Shown one piece after another: positions 27,027 to 35,082 of a stretch of DNA of 64,000 nucleotides. Each line of letters starts with the position of its first letter. Position 1 is the stretch's first letter. Origin of the DNA: Sphingorhabdus sp. EL138 (GTDB lineage Bacteria; Pseudomonadota; Alphaproteobacteria; Sphingomonadales; Sphingomonadaceae); the NCBI RefSeq assembly GCF_945890115.1, contig NZ_CAMDCK010000001.1, forward strand, positions 62,001-126,000, given 5' to 3'. Made by a program: the position numbers and the translations under genes. The notes beneath the pieces are model-generated. The model saw only the letters and a list, made by a program, of their open reading frames with translations. It did not search any database and had not been told where the DNA came from.

Positions 27027-27134
27027 TGTCATTCCCGCGAAAGCGGGAACCCATGGATTAACCGTGCAGCAAGCTGCGCCGGTATGTTAATATGAAAGCT
27101 CAGCTAATGGACTCCCGCTTTCGCCGGAATGACA
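27027..27134. repeat. Pair of REP-like palindromes
   Basis: TGTCATTCCCGCGAAAGCGG...GAACCCATGG (27027-27056) and CTAATGGACTCCCGCTTTCG...CCGGAATGACA (27104-27134) are the same repeat in opposite orientation, flanking a 47-bp spacer. They are the same family as the elements at 20418 and 50675. Confidence 0.75.
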
Positions 27135-27146
27135 ATGTCTGGCTGT

Positions 27147-27746
27147 TTATGGCACGCGGATAGTCTCACCCGACACGCCGGGGAAGTCCTTAAACAAGGC
27201 TTCGGCCAATTTTGATGCAGCGATGCCGGGTTGTGCGGCGGGTGAACCGGCCTTGGCAGATTGCAACGCCGTTCCCTCCCAAATCACCATTTGGTCGCTG
27301 CGCCGCAATATGCGGACGGCCAAGCTGGATTGTACCTGTGCCGCTGAACCGCCAGCCAGATTGAAACCAAGGCTAACACCCACTCCCGATCCATAGCTAC
27401 CCGTCGACCCGCCGACGCCAACCGACACGGGCGCGGGCGCAGGGCGGTCGGGGCGGATCACGGTTGCGCCAAAACGCACTTCGGCGATCACGTGGGAATT
27501 TCCGCTATTATCCCGATAGCCGATACGCTGCATTTCGCGTGCAACAGCGGCCAGATAGGGCGATCCGGCAAGTGGCTGGTTCGAAACCGATTCGCCCACA
27601 AGCGCGACAGCAAAGCTGCCCGCGCCATAAGGGACGCCTTCGGCGGCGCGGTTAAAGCGGGTGACCTCGACAGGTCCCGTTGGCACGACGCAAGCGGTTA
27701 ACCCAGTCAGCGCGAGAAGCGACAAAATTCGGGCAATTTTCATCAT
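27147..27746 (-). CDS. DUF4136-like lipoprotein
   Basis: A secreted lipoprotein: from the ATG pair at 27746/27743 the leader MMKIARILSLLALTGLTACV has a lipobox (LTAC). The mature protein has the PxxVTRFN..A......SF.V and AREMQRIGYRDNSG patterns of the DUF4136 fold and a Gly/Ser-rich middle (VGVGGSTGSYGSGVGVSLGF). DUF4136 proteins are cell-envelope lipoproteins of unknown role. The track's first ten residues are not supported. It is divergent from rpmJ, with 152 bp between starts. Confidence 0.7.
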   Translation of the reverse strand: MMKIARILSLLALTGLTACVVPTGPVEVTRFNRAAEGVPYGAGSFAVALVGESVSNQPLAGSPYLAAVAREMQRIGYRDNSGNSHVIAEVRFGATVIRPDRPAPAPVSVGVGGSTGSYGSGVGVSLGFNLAGGSAAQVQSSLAVRILRRSDQMVIWEGTALQSAKAGSPAAQPGIAASKLAEALFKDFPGVSGETIRVP

Positions 27747-27822
27747 GCAGATATCCTTAGGCCTGTCATATAGCATATCAAGCGATGTACGGTGGCTGAA
27801 TCCGCAAAAGGGCCAATCCCGC

Positions 27823-27850
27823 TTGACTTTCCAGTGCCCGACCCATAGGA
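27823..27850 (+). promoter_or_regulatory. Candidate promoter of rpmJ
   Basis: TTGACT at 27823 followed after 15-17 nt by CATAGG/TAGGAG, about 50 nt before the bL36 start codon. The good -35 with a poor -10 is the usual alphaproteobacterial ribosomal-protein pattern. Pattern-based only. Confidence 0.45.
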
Positions 27851-27898
27851 GCGCGCCTTCAATTCAAGCTTCTTGCATTTATTAGACGGGTAAATCCG

Positions 27899-28024
27899 AT
27901 GAAAGTCGTTAATTCTCTTAAGTCGCTCAAAGGCCGCCATCGCGATAACCGCGTGATTCGTCGCCGTGGCCGCACCTATGTCATCAACAAGACTCAGCCA
28001 CGCTTCAAGGCGCGTCAGGGTTAA
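27899..28024 (+). CDS. rpmJ: 50S ribosomal protein L36 (bL36, cysteine-free type)
   Basis: A 41-residue protein missed by the ORF track: [20 protein letters not shown] then [11 protein letters not shown]...RFKARQG. This is bL36 of the C-minus type, which lacks the zinc-binding cysteines and is the standard form in alphaproteobacteria. It sits at the surface of the large subunit and contacts 23S rRNA. It stands alone, with a strong terminator 46 bp after its stop. Confidence 0.97.
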   Translation: MKVVNSLKSLKGRHRDNRVIRRRGRTYVINKTQPRFKARQG

Positions 28025-28069
28025 TTTGGCCCTGCCTGCGCAATGCGGGCAGTTGGTTCAGGCAGAATG

Positions 28070-28102
28070 CCGCTCCGAATCTGATTCGTGGGCGGTTTTT
28101 TT
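28070..28102 (+). terminator. Rho-independent terminator after rpmJ
   Basis: CCGCTCCGAAT-CTG-ATTCGTGGGCGG forms an 11-bp stem with one bulged T and one G-T pair, followed by seven T residues. Confidence 0.9.
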
Positions 28103-28147
28103 GCGCCTTAACCTCGATCAAGTCCCTCCGGCGAAGAGGTGCAATGC

Positions 28148-28759
28148 ATGACCAAAATAACCACTGTGGTCTTTGACGTCGGCAAAGTGCTGTTCGAATG
28201 GGATCTCAGGCATCTTTTTGCAAAGCTGATTACAGACAGGGATGAGCTGGAATATTTCGTCACAGTCATTGTGACGCCCGAATGGCATTTTCAACATGAT
28301 GCAGGTCGCGCTTTGGACGATATGGTTGCCGAGCGGATTGCTGAATTTCCAGAATATGCCGCGTGGATTGCGGCCTACGCCCCCCGTTTCAATGAGACCA
28401 TTCCAGGACCCGTCACGGGGTCACTGGAGATCGTGCAGGAACTCGCCGAACGCGACGTTCCGTTATTTGCGATAACCAATTTCGGCGCTGAGTTTTGGGA
28501 TATGTTTCGCCCCACCCAGCCGATATTCGACCGTTTTCAGGACATAATCGTGTCGGGAGTCGAAAAATTGGTGAAGCCTGACCCTGCGATCTATGCGCTG
28601 GCATTACAGCGCTTCGGGCTCAAGTCGGGCGAAGCGATTTTTATCGACGATAATCATGACAATGTCGTCAGCGCGCGCAAAAACGGTTTTGCTGCGCATC
28701 ATTTTACAGATGCCGAGTCACTTCGTCGTGAATTGGTTGCCCTGGAGTTATTACTGTAG
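28148..28759 (+). CDS. HAD-IA family hydrolase (haloacid dehalogenase-like)
   Basis: A 203-residue HAD phosphatase of the YihX type. Motif I reads VVFDVGKVLFEWD (catalytic DxG variant of DxD), motif II FAITNFG, motif III Lys in VSGVEKLVKPDPAIY, and motif IV AIFIDDNHDNV. This pattern (FDVGxVL...KPDxxIY...FIDD) is that of alpha-D-glucose-1-phosphate or FMN phosphatases. ATG 28148 has GAAGAGG upstream; the track start GTG 28139 is weaker. Stand-alone gene between rpmJ and sucC. The physiological substrate is unknown. Confidence 0.85.
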   Translation: MTKITTVVFDVGKVLFEWDLRHLFAKLITDRDELEYFVTVIVTPEWHFQHDAGRALDDMVAERIAEFPEYAAWIAAYAPRFNETIPGPVTGSLEIVQELAERDVPLFAITNFGAEFWDMFRPTQPIFDRFQDIIVSGVEKLVKPDPAIYALALQRFGLKSGEAIFIDDNHDNVVSARKNGFAAHHFTDAESLRRELVALELLL

Positions 28760-28766
28760 TTTTTTG

Positions 28767-28832
28767 CACGCAGAGGCGCGGAGGATGTAGAGTAGAGTCA
28801 TCAAATCTCCGCGCCCTCTGCGCCTCTGCGTG
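28767..28832. repeat. Imperfect inverted repeat (CTCTGCGCC family)
   Basis: CACGCAGAGGCGCGGAG (28767-28783) pairs with CTCCGCGCCCTCTGCGCCTC...TGCGTG (28807-28832). The right arm carries an extra CCTCTGCG-type 9-nt insertion. A poly-A follows on the plus strand. Likely a dispersed palindrome that can also act as a terminator. Confidence 0.65.
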
Positions 28833-28923
28833 ACCCAAAAAACATCAGCGCAAGCCCTTCCATTCATGGCGCGTCTGTGCTTTAGCAATATAGAAATCTC
28901 GCTTTGCAAGGACGTAATCTCCC

Positions 28924-30132
28924 ATGAATATCCATGAATATCAGGCCAAAGAACTGCTCGCAAAATTCGGTGTCGCTGTGCCCGCCGGTATCGCGGCATT
29001 GAGCGTAGAAGAGGCCGTTGCCGCCGCGAAGCAGCTTCCCGGCCCTCTTTACGTCGTAAAGTCGCAAATTCACGCTGGTGGACGCGGCAAGGGCAAGTTC
29101 AAGGAACTGGGTCCCGATGCGAAGGGCGGCGTCCGTCTGGCCTTTAATCTGGATGAGGTTGAGGCCCATGCAAAAGACATGTTGGGCAACACGCTAGTAA
29201 CGATCCAGACCGGCCCCGAAGGCAAGCAAGTCAACCGCCTATACATCACCGATGGCGCTGATATTAAGCAGGAATTCTACCTCGCTTTGCTCGTCGACCG
29301 TGCAACCAGCCGTATCGCGGTTGTGGCGTCCACCGAAGGCGGCATGAATATCGAAGACGTGGCACATGACAGCCCCGAGAAGATCCACACCATCGTCATC
29401 GACCCCGCCACTGGTCTTCAGCCCCATCATGGCCGCAGCGTGGCCAAGGCGCTTGGCCTGACTGGTGACTTGGCCAAGCAAGCGCAGACTGTGCTTGCCG
29501 GTCTCTACAGTGCGTTCATTGGTACCGATGCGGAACAGATCGAAATCAACCCGTTGGCGGTTTGCGAAGGCAAGAATGGCGACGCGCTTTTGGTGCTTGA
29601 TGCCAAAGTCAGTTTTGACGGCAATGCGATGTTCCGGCACAAGGACCTCGCCGAACTGCGCGATTTGACCGAGGAAGACCCTGCAGAGGTTGAAGCATCG
29701 GAATATGATCTGGCCTATATTAAACTCGACGGCAATATCGGCTGCATGGTCAATGGCGCGGGCCTTGCCATGGCAACGATGGACATCATCAAGCTGAACG
29801 GTGAATTTCCTGCCAACTTCTTGGACGTCGGCGGCGGCGCATCGAAGGAAAAGGTCACGGCCGCGTTCAAGATCATATTGAAGGACCCTGCCGTAAAGGG
29901 AATCCTCGTGAACATTTTCGGTGGCATCATGAAATGCGACATCATCGCCGATGGTATTGTTGCTGCGGCCAAGGAAGTGAACCTGTCGGTGCCGCTCGTG
30001 GTGCGCCTGGAAGGCACCAATGTGCAGCAGGGCAAGGACATCCTCGCCAATAGCGGCCTGCCCATCGTGTCCGCCAATGACTTGGGCGATGCAGCGGAGA
30101 AAATTGTCGCGGAGGTGCGCAAGGCAGCTTAG
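28924..30132 (+). CDS. sucC: Succinyl-CoA synthetase, beta subunit (ADP-forming)
   Basis: A 402-residue SucC: N-terminal ATP-grasp ([36 protein letters not shown]), and C-terminal ligase domain ([20 protein letters not shown]). It catalyses the substrate-level phosphorylation step of the TCA cycle together with SucD. No sucD follows; the next gene is a methyltransferase starting 5 bp later, then etfBA. sucD must be elsewhere in the genome. A long antisense ORF (29239-30150) is a shadow. Confidence 0.97.
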   Translation: MNIHEYQAKELLAKFGVAVPAGIAALSVEEAVAAAKQLPGPLYVVKSQIHAGGRGKGKFKELGPDAKGGVRLAFNLDEVEAHAKDMLGNTLVTIQTGPEGKQVNRLYITDGADIKQEFYLALLVDRATSRIAVVASTEGGMNIEDVAHDSPEKIHTIVIDPATGLQPHHGRSVAKALGLTGDLAKQAQTVLAGLYSAFIGTDAEQIEINPLAVCEGKNGDALLVLDAKVSFDGNAMFRHKDLAELRDLTEEDPAEVEASEYDLAYIKLDGNIGCMVNGAGLAMATMDIIKLNGEFPANFLDVGGGASKEKVTAAFKIILKDPAVKGILVNIFGGIMKCDIIADGIVAAAKEVNLSVPLVVRLEGTNVQQGKDILANSGLPIVSANDLGDAAEKIVAEVRKAA

Positions 30133-30136
30133 CGCA

Positions 30137-30865
30137 TTGGCCGATAACACCGCACCGAACGTCTATCGCTCCGGTTTTTTTCAGCGTCAGAATTCGACAT
30201 CTGCACGGTCCGCCAGCCGGATCGTGCCATTTATCACAGATCTGATCGCGCCGAAATCGGTGCTTGACGTCGGGTGCGGTTCGGGCGCGTGGTCACGGGC
30301 ATTTCTTGAAAACGATGTGCCGTCCTTGCGCGCCATCGACGGTGACTATGCCCGTTCATCCTTGCTGATCGATGACGCGCATTTTACGTCGGTTAATCTC
30401 GCCAATTTTGACGGCAACCTTGGCACGTTTGATCTCGTCGCCTGCATTGAAGTAGCGGAGCATTTGGATGTAGATCGCGCGGCTGGCTTCGTGCAGTTGC
30501 TTTGCAAGCATAGCCCAGCGGTCTTGTTTTCTGCGGCAACACCGGGTCAGGGCGGCACGCATCATGTTAACGAGCAGCCCTTGTCCTATTGGACCGAGCA
30601 TTTTGCGCAGTGCGGTTATCGCCTTTTCGACATTATCCGTCCGGTATTTTGGTACGACGACACGGTGCAGTGGTGGCATCGGCAGAATATGGTCATTTTT
30701 GCTAATGAAAATAATGCAGGCCTGATAGATATTTTTGAACAAAAGCACACTGTTACTCCGGCATTGATTGATGTAATTCACCCCGATGCGTTCATAGCCA
30801 AAACAGTGTTATCGGCGGTTGTGGACAATGCGCTAAATCGCGTCCGTCGCCGCTTTGGCGCTTGA
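30137..30865 (+). CDS. Class I SAM-dependent methyltransferase (UbiG/Methyltransf_23-like)
   Basis: The track ORF opens inside sucC; the likely start is TTG 30137, five bp after the sucC stop, giving 242 residues (LADNTAPNVYRSGFF...). The SAM motif is SVLDVGCGSGAWSRAFL, and CIEVAEHLDVDRAAGFV is the motif IV region typical of Methyltransf_23. The C-terminal part (WTEHFAQCGYRLFDIIRPVFW) resembles glycan or small-molecule methyltransferases. It is close-coupled to sucC, which is odd; the substrate is unknown. A regulatory-looking palindrome overlaps its stop codon. Confidence 0.75.
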   Translation: MADNTAPNVYRSGFFQRQNSTSARSASRIVPFITDLIAPKSVLDVGCGSGAWSRAFLENDVPSLRAIDGDYARSSLLIDDAHFTSVNLANFDGNLGTFDLVACIEVAEHLDVDRAAGFVQLLCKHSPAVLFSAATPGQGGTHHVNEQPLSYWTEHFAQCGYRLFDIIRPVFWYDDTVQWWHRQNMVIFANENNAGLIDIFEQKHTVTPALIDVIHPDAFIAKTVLSAVVDNALNRVRRRFGA

Positions 30866-30883
30866 CGTTCACGTAAACGTTAA
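30862..30883. promoter_or_regulatory. 22-bp ACGT-centred palindrome upstream of etfB
   Basis: TTGACGTTCACGTAAACGTT...AA is symmetric at 18 of 22 positions and all mismatches are transitions. It lies 67 bp before the etfB start and overlaps the preceding stop codon. The shape (ACGT core with outer ACGTT arms) suggests a dimeric operator. It recalls the ACGT-containing sites reported for LiuR/MerR-type regulators of acyl-CoA and ETF genes, but the regulator is not identified here. Confidence 0.5.
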
Positions 30884-30949
30884 GCATATGCGCATCATAT
30901 TAAGCAGGTATCCAATTGTCTTTTTGAGTCGGTATGGAAGGATGAGCAC

Positions 30950-31696
30950 ATGAAGATCATCGTCCCCGTGAAGCGGGTCATCGATTATAACGTAAAGCCT
31001 CGGGTTAAGCCTGATGGTTCGGGTGTAGATTTGGCGAATGTCAAAATGAGCATGAACCCGTTTGACGAGATTGCGGTCGAAGAAGCGCTGCGTTTGCGGG
31101 AAAAGGGCGTTGCGACCGAGGTTATCGCGGTGTCGATTGGGCCGGACAAGGCGCAAGAAACATTGCGCACGGCCTTGGCCATGGGCGCGGATCGCGCAAT
31201 CTTGGTCGTCGCTGAAGATGTTGAGCCTTTGGGCGTTGCCAAGATCCTTGCAAAGATCATGGACGAAGAACAGCCCGGCCTTGTCATATTGGGCAAACAA
31301 GCGATTGACGATGATAGCAACCAGACAGGGCAAATGCTCGCTGCGTTGACCGGTCGTCCGCAGGGCACCTTTGCCAACACTGTGAACGTATCGGGCGACG
31401 ACGTGCATGTCGCACGCGAAGTCGATGGCGGTTTGCAGACTGTGGCGTTGAAGATGCCAGCGATCATCACGACGGATTTGCGTTTGAACGAACCACGTTA
31501 TGCGTCGCTGCCCAACATCATGAAGGCAAAGTCCAAGCCACTCGCGCAGAAAACACCCGCCGATTATGGCGTCGATGTTAGCCCACGCCTTAAGACGTTG
31601 AAGGTAATCGAGCCACCTGTGCGCAGCGCCGGTATCAAGGTTGCCGACGTCGATGCGTTAGTTGCAAAGCTTAAGGAAATGGGAGTGGCCGCATGA
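30950..31696 (+). CDS. etfB: Electron transfer flavoprotein, beta subunit
   Basis: A 248-residue EtfB: opening [30 protein letters not shown]-binding segment [12 protein letters not shown], and the family signature [37 protein letters not shown]. With EtfA it accepts electrons from acyl-CoA dehydrogenases and passes them to ETF-ubiquinone oxidoreductase. Its stop overlaps the etfA start by 4 bp (ATGA). Confidence 0.97.
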   Translation: MKIIVPVKRVIDYNVKPRVKPDGSGVDLANVKMSMNPFDEIAVEEALRLREKGVATEVIAVSIGPDKAQETLRTALAMGADRAILVVAEDVEPLGVAKILAKIMDEEQPGLVILGKQAIDDDSNQTGQMLAALTGRPQGTFANTVNVSGDDVHVAREVDGGLQTVALKMPAIITTDLRLNEPRYASLPNIMKAKSKPLAQKTPADYGVDVSPRLKTLKVIEPPVRSAGIKVADVDALVAKLKEMGVAA

Positions 31697-32622
31697 AGAC
31701 CCTCGTTTATGCCGAACATGACAATGCATCGTTGAAGGATGCAACATTGGCCGTCGTCACCGCTGCATCGCAGATTGGCGAAGTGCATATCCTCGTTGCA
31801 GGCTCTGGCTGCGGCGCGGTTGCCGAAGCGGCTGCCAAGATTGCGGGTGTGACCACCGTGCATGTTGCCGATGACGCAGCTTATGCACAACAGCTTGCAG
31901 AAAATGTCGCACCACTGGTGGCATCATTGATGGCAAGCCATGACGCGTTTCTGGCGCCCGCCACATCGAATGGTAAGAACATCGCACCGCGCGTTGCGGC
32001 TTTGTTGGATGTCATGCAAATCTCGGACATCCTCAGCGTTGAGAGCGCGGACACGTTCACGCGCCCCATCTATGCCGGTAACGCGATTGCCACGGTGCAA
32101 TCGTCCGATGCCAAGAAGGTTATCACCGTGCGCGGCACAGCCTTTGCCAAGGCAGAAGAAAGCGGCGGTTCGGCAACGATCGCAGCGGTCGCAAGTAGCG
32201 GCGATGCAGGCACGTCGACGTTCATCTCGGCAGAGATTGCCAAGCAAGAACGCCCCGAACTCACCTCGGCCAAGATCATCGTCTCGGGCGGCCGTGCGTT
32301 GAAGGATGCGGACACCTTTGCCGCCACCATCCTGCCCTTGGCCGACAAACTTGGCGCAGGCGTTGGTGCAAGCCGCGCTGCCGTGGACGCCGGCTTTGTG
32401 CCCAATGACTATCAGGTCGGCCAGACGGGTAAGATCGTCGCGCCAGAAGTATATGTCGCGGTTGGCATTTCGGGTGCGATCCAGCATTTGGCCGGCATGA
32501 AGGATTCCAAGGTCATCATCGCGATCAACAAGGACGAAGACGCCCCGATATTCCAAGTTGCGGATATCGGTCTTGTCGGCGACCTGTTTACCGTCGTGCC
32601 GGAGCTGGTCGGGAAGCTCTAA
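31693..32622 (+). CDS. etfA: Electron transfer flavoprotein, alpha subunit
   Basis: A 309-residue EtfA. The C-terminal FAD domain shows [37 protein letters not shown] (FAD pyrophosphate site), [17 protein letters not shown] [15 protein letters not shown], and [20 protein letters not shown]. It carries the FAD of the ETF heterodimer. It is translationally coupled to etfB and followed by a strong terminator. Confidence 0.97.
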   Translation: MKTLVYAEHDNASLKDATLAVVTAASQIGEVHILVAGSGCGAVAEAAAKIAGVTTVHVADDAAYAQQLAENVAPLVASLMASHDAFLAPATSNGKNIAPRVAALLDVMQISDILSVESADTFTRPIYAGNAIATVQSSDAKKVITVRGTAFAKAEESGGSATIAAVASSGDAGTSTFISAEIAKQERPELTSAKIIVSGGRALKDADTFAATILPLADKLGAGVGASRAAVDAGFVPNDYQVGQTGKIVAPEVYVAVGISGAIQHLAGMKDSKVIIAINKDEDAPIFQVADIGLVGDLFTVVPELVGKL

Positions 32623-32648
32623 TAGCTTGCAATAAAATGTAAATCTTT

Positions 32649-32677
32649 AAGGGTGGGCAGAAATGTCCGCCCTTTTT
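32649..32677 (+). terminator. Rho-independent terminator after etfBA
   Basis: AAGGGTGGGCA-GAAA-TGTCCGCCCTT forms an 11-bp stem (two G-T pairs) with a GAAA tetraloop and a T5 tract, 26 bp after the etfA stop. Confidence 0.9.
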
Positions 32678-32716
32678 GCTTGTGGCGACGTGCCTGTGCT
32701 GTCTAACTTGCTGATT

Positions 32717-33613
32717 ATGGCAAAATCATTCGTCGCATCGCTCATATGTGTCGCCCTCGCCACGCCCGCGGCCGCTGCAGCACCTGCGCCGTTGATTTTG
32801 AAGCCCTCGTCAAAATGGCAGGTAAACTACGCCGAACAACAATGCCGCCTCGCACGACAGTTTGGCGAAGGTAAGCAAACGGTCCTTTTGTTCATGGACC
32901 GCTATGGACCCGGCGGAGCCTTTCAGCTGACTATTGCGGGTAAGCCAGTCAAAACGTTTGCTGACAAAGGTGAAGCGGCGATCCAGTTTGGACCAAATGA
33001 GGCAGAACAGCAGCTGCAGTTCCTAAACGGTAATCTCGGTGAGCAACCAGCAATGGTGTTTGCAAGCAGCGCTCGTATTGCTCCACTGCGCGGGGCAGAA
33101 TTGTCGCAAGCGAAAGATGAGCAGGGCAATTTAGATCGACCTGTTCCCCCCATCAGCGCCGATCGGGAACAAGCTGTTAAATTCTTGCGCGTTGGTAAGC
33201 CGCTCCGCCAACAGGTGATTCTCGAAACGGGTTCGATGGGTGCACCGTTTGCGGCGCTCGACAAGTGCATAACCGATCTGATGACTACATGGGGCATCGA
33301 TGTCGAAAAGCACATGGCCCTCAGTCAATCGGCACGGCCCACGCAGTCACCGACGGAATGGGTCAAGTCGTCCGACTATCCCATTGCAATGCTGTCTGCA
33401 GGACAACCAGCTTTAGTAAATTTTAGGCTTATCATTGGCACTGATGGAGTGCCCACAAACTGCCACATCCAGGCAACAACTCGCCCGAAAGAATTTGACA
33501 ATGCTGTTTGCAAATCTGTCATGAAACGTGCCCGCTTCTCTCCAGCTTTGGACGCCATGGGACAACCCGTTGCAACATATTACCAAAACAGAGTTCGATT
33601 CCAGATTCCTTAG
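32717..33613 (+). CDS. Secreted protein with C-terminal TonB-like domain
   Basis: From ATG 32717 (the track start at 32663 lies within the etfA terminator) the protein has a signal peptide MAKSFVASLICVALATPAAAA and about 298 residues. The last 75 residues (VNFRLIIGTDGVPTNCHIQATTRPKEFDNAVCKSVMKRARFSPALDAMGQPV) match the TonB C-terminal beta-alpha-beta fold. The middle domain is not recognised. There is no N-terminal membrane anchor, proline-rich linker, ExbB or ExbD, so it is not an energising TonB. Such TonB-C proteins are frequent and uncharacterised in sphingomonads. Periplasmic location is likely. Confidence 0.7.
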   Translation: MAKSFVASLICVALATPAAAAAPAPLILKPSSKWQVNYAEQQCRLARQFGEGKQTVLLFMDRYGPGGAFQLTIAGKPVKTFADKGEAAIQFGPNEAEQQLQFLNGNLGEQPAMVFASSARIAPLRGAELSQAKDEQGNLDRPVPPISADREQAVKFLRVGKPLRQQVILETGSMGAPFAALDKCITDLMTTWGIDVEKHMALSQSARPTQSPTEWVKSSDYPIAMLSAGQPALVNFRLIIGTDGVPTNCHIQATTRPKEFDNAVCKSVMKRARFSPALDAMGQPVATYYQNRVRFQIP

Positions 33614-33762
33614 ATAGCTTCAAAACCCGCTTGGAAGACTACCCAAATTGCCGCCCAAATTATCGACGGCATCGCAGCCTTCGGTCATGATGACAGTTGG
33701 CAATCCGTCTCCGGAGACCTAACCGAAGACAAGCGAACCACCTGACTCCGCAAACATCTTGG

Positions 33763-35082
33763 CTAAGGCAGCAAGTCCGCTGGCACGGTGGGCTCGCTCA
33801 ATATTTTCTCCATCCGGCGCCAGCGTTCGGTCGTATCTGGATTGCCGCGTTCGATATAGTCGCGGACCAGATCTTTGCCCCAGCCATAGTTGATCACATA
33901 GCTGCGATAATGGTCGGTGAACTTGATCGATTGTTCCGCGCGGGCGGGCGAGAGCAACAGATATTTCTGCGTTAACGCGAGCGCCTGCGCACGTGTGACA
34001 GCGCCATCGAGATACATTTCCGCGATGGTCAGGCGCGCGCCCGAGAGCGCTTCGGTCATTTGCTGCATTTGCCAGAAGGCGTCTGCCGATTTGGGGTCAA
34101 GGCCAGCCATCGGGTACAGAATATCGCGTTCAAATGCCAAGCGTTCCGCCGCAGGAAAGGCGAGATCAATGCCATAATTGGCGCTACCTTCGGATACAAC
34201 GCTCGTTGGGCTGTAGAGTGGATTAACTTCATATTCCTTCCACCCATTTTTGCGCGCCATTTGTTCTTCGGCCATCAGGTTCAGCACATGGTGACCGGGA
34301 TAGCCTTCATGGCAGCCCAAATCGACCGCGCGGCTGATGCGGATAGGAAGGTCGGTATTGATCTGGATCAGGCTTTTATAATTGCCCTTATAATAGTTAT
34401 AACCTGACCAAGGCTTGCCCGTGACAAACTCCATCACGAATGTCTCGCCCGCTGGCAAATTCATATATTGCGCCGTGCGGCGCTTACATTCGGCAATGGC
34501 TGCATCGAAAACGGGCTGCAGCCGGTCTTTGGGAATGACATAACGCTCATTAAAGGAATCGACCCTTGCGGCGAGTGGACCATCGCCGGGAATCAGCGTT
34601 TCAAGATTGGCCAATATGGCGTCATAATGTGCCAGAGGCTTCAAGTCCGGTACCGTCGCAAACTGACCTTGTGCTTCATCATTGAACGCAAATTTTCGTC
34701 CCTGAAGCATCTGCAACCGTGTATCAGCGGCGACCAGCGTGCCACGTAGCGCAACCGCGCGGCGGCGGTCCGAGCCGGCACGTAAGGATGGCAAAGCCGC
34801 ATCAATAGCAGCCGTCAGCGCGCGGGCTTCGGCAATCAATTGTGCCAATGATCGCGGATTTGCCTTCGCTGCGTCTTGCAACGCGGGCGGGCCATAATAT
34901 GCATCAACATATTCCGCTTCATGGGTACCTGCCTCAAGCGTCAACCGAATATAGGCATCAGAGATAGCAGCAATCGACATCGCCGGTGCAGCGACATTTG
35001 CAGGGGCGGGGGCCGCTGGCGCAACTGTGGCGCAACCCGATGCAAGCAAAGCGAGCGGAAGGATGATGTGGTTAAGATTCAT
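33763..35082 (-). CDS. DUF885 family lipoprotein (putative metallopeptidase)
   Basis: A 439-residue lipoprotein (lipobox LLASGC in MNLNHIILPLALLASGCA). It contains the zinc-binding-like HEGYPGHHVLNLM motif, the key feature of DUF885, and a later Glu-containing SEGSANYGIDLAF, suggesting a gluzincin-type peptidase. YSPTSVVSEG and an Ala-rich linker after the lipobox are visible. It is probably anchored in the envelope. Its ATG overlaps the nhaA stop (ATGA), so it is translationally coupled to the antiporter gene upstream, an unusual partner. The substrate is unknown. Confidence 0.8.
   Translation of the reverse strand: MNLNHIILPLALLASGCATVAPAAPAPANVAAPAMSIAAISDAYIRLTLEAGTHEAEYVDAYYGPPALQDAAKANPRSLAQLIAEARALTAAIDAALPSLRAGSDRRRAVALRGTLVAADTRLQMLQGRKFAFNDEAQGQFATVPDLKPLAHYDAILANLETLIPGDGPLAARVDSFNERYVIPKDRLQPVFDAAIAECKRRTAQYMNLPAGETFVMEFVTGKPWSGYNYYKGNYKSLIQINTDLPIRISRAVDLGCHEGYPGHHVLNLMAEEQMARKNGWKEYEVNPLYSPTSVVSEGSANYGIDLAFPAAERLAFERDILYPMAGLDPKSADAFWQMQQMTEALSGARLTIAEMYLDGAVTRAQALALTQKYLLLSPARAEQSIKFTDHYRSYVINYGWGKDLVRDYIERGNPDTTERWRRMEKILSEPTVPADLLP

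Noticed and set aside
26353-27090. 245-aa plus-strand ORF across the M14 peptidase
   Set aside because: Antisense shadow; it ends in REP sequence (VIPAKAGTH is the translated REP palindrome), a common annotation artefact.
29239-30150. 303-aa minus-strand ORF across sucC
   Set aside because: Shadow of sucC; its residues are the antisense of conserved SucC motifs and show no family features.
32717-33613. Energy-transducing TonB
   Set aside because: The protein has a cleavable signal peptide, no N-terminal anchor, no Pro-rich linker, and no exbBD nearby; only the C-terminal fold is TonB-like.
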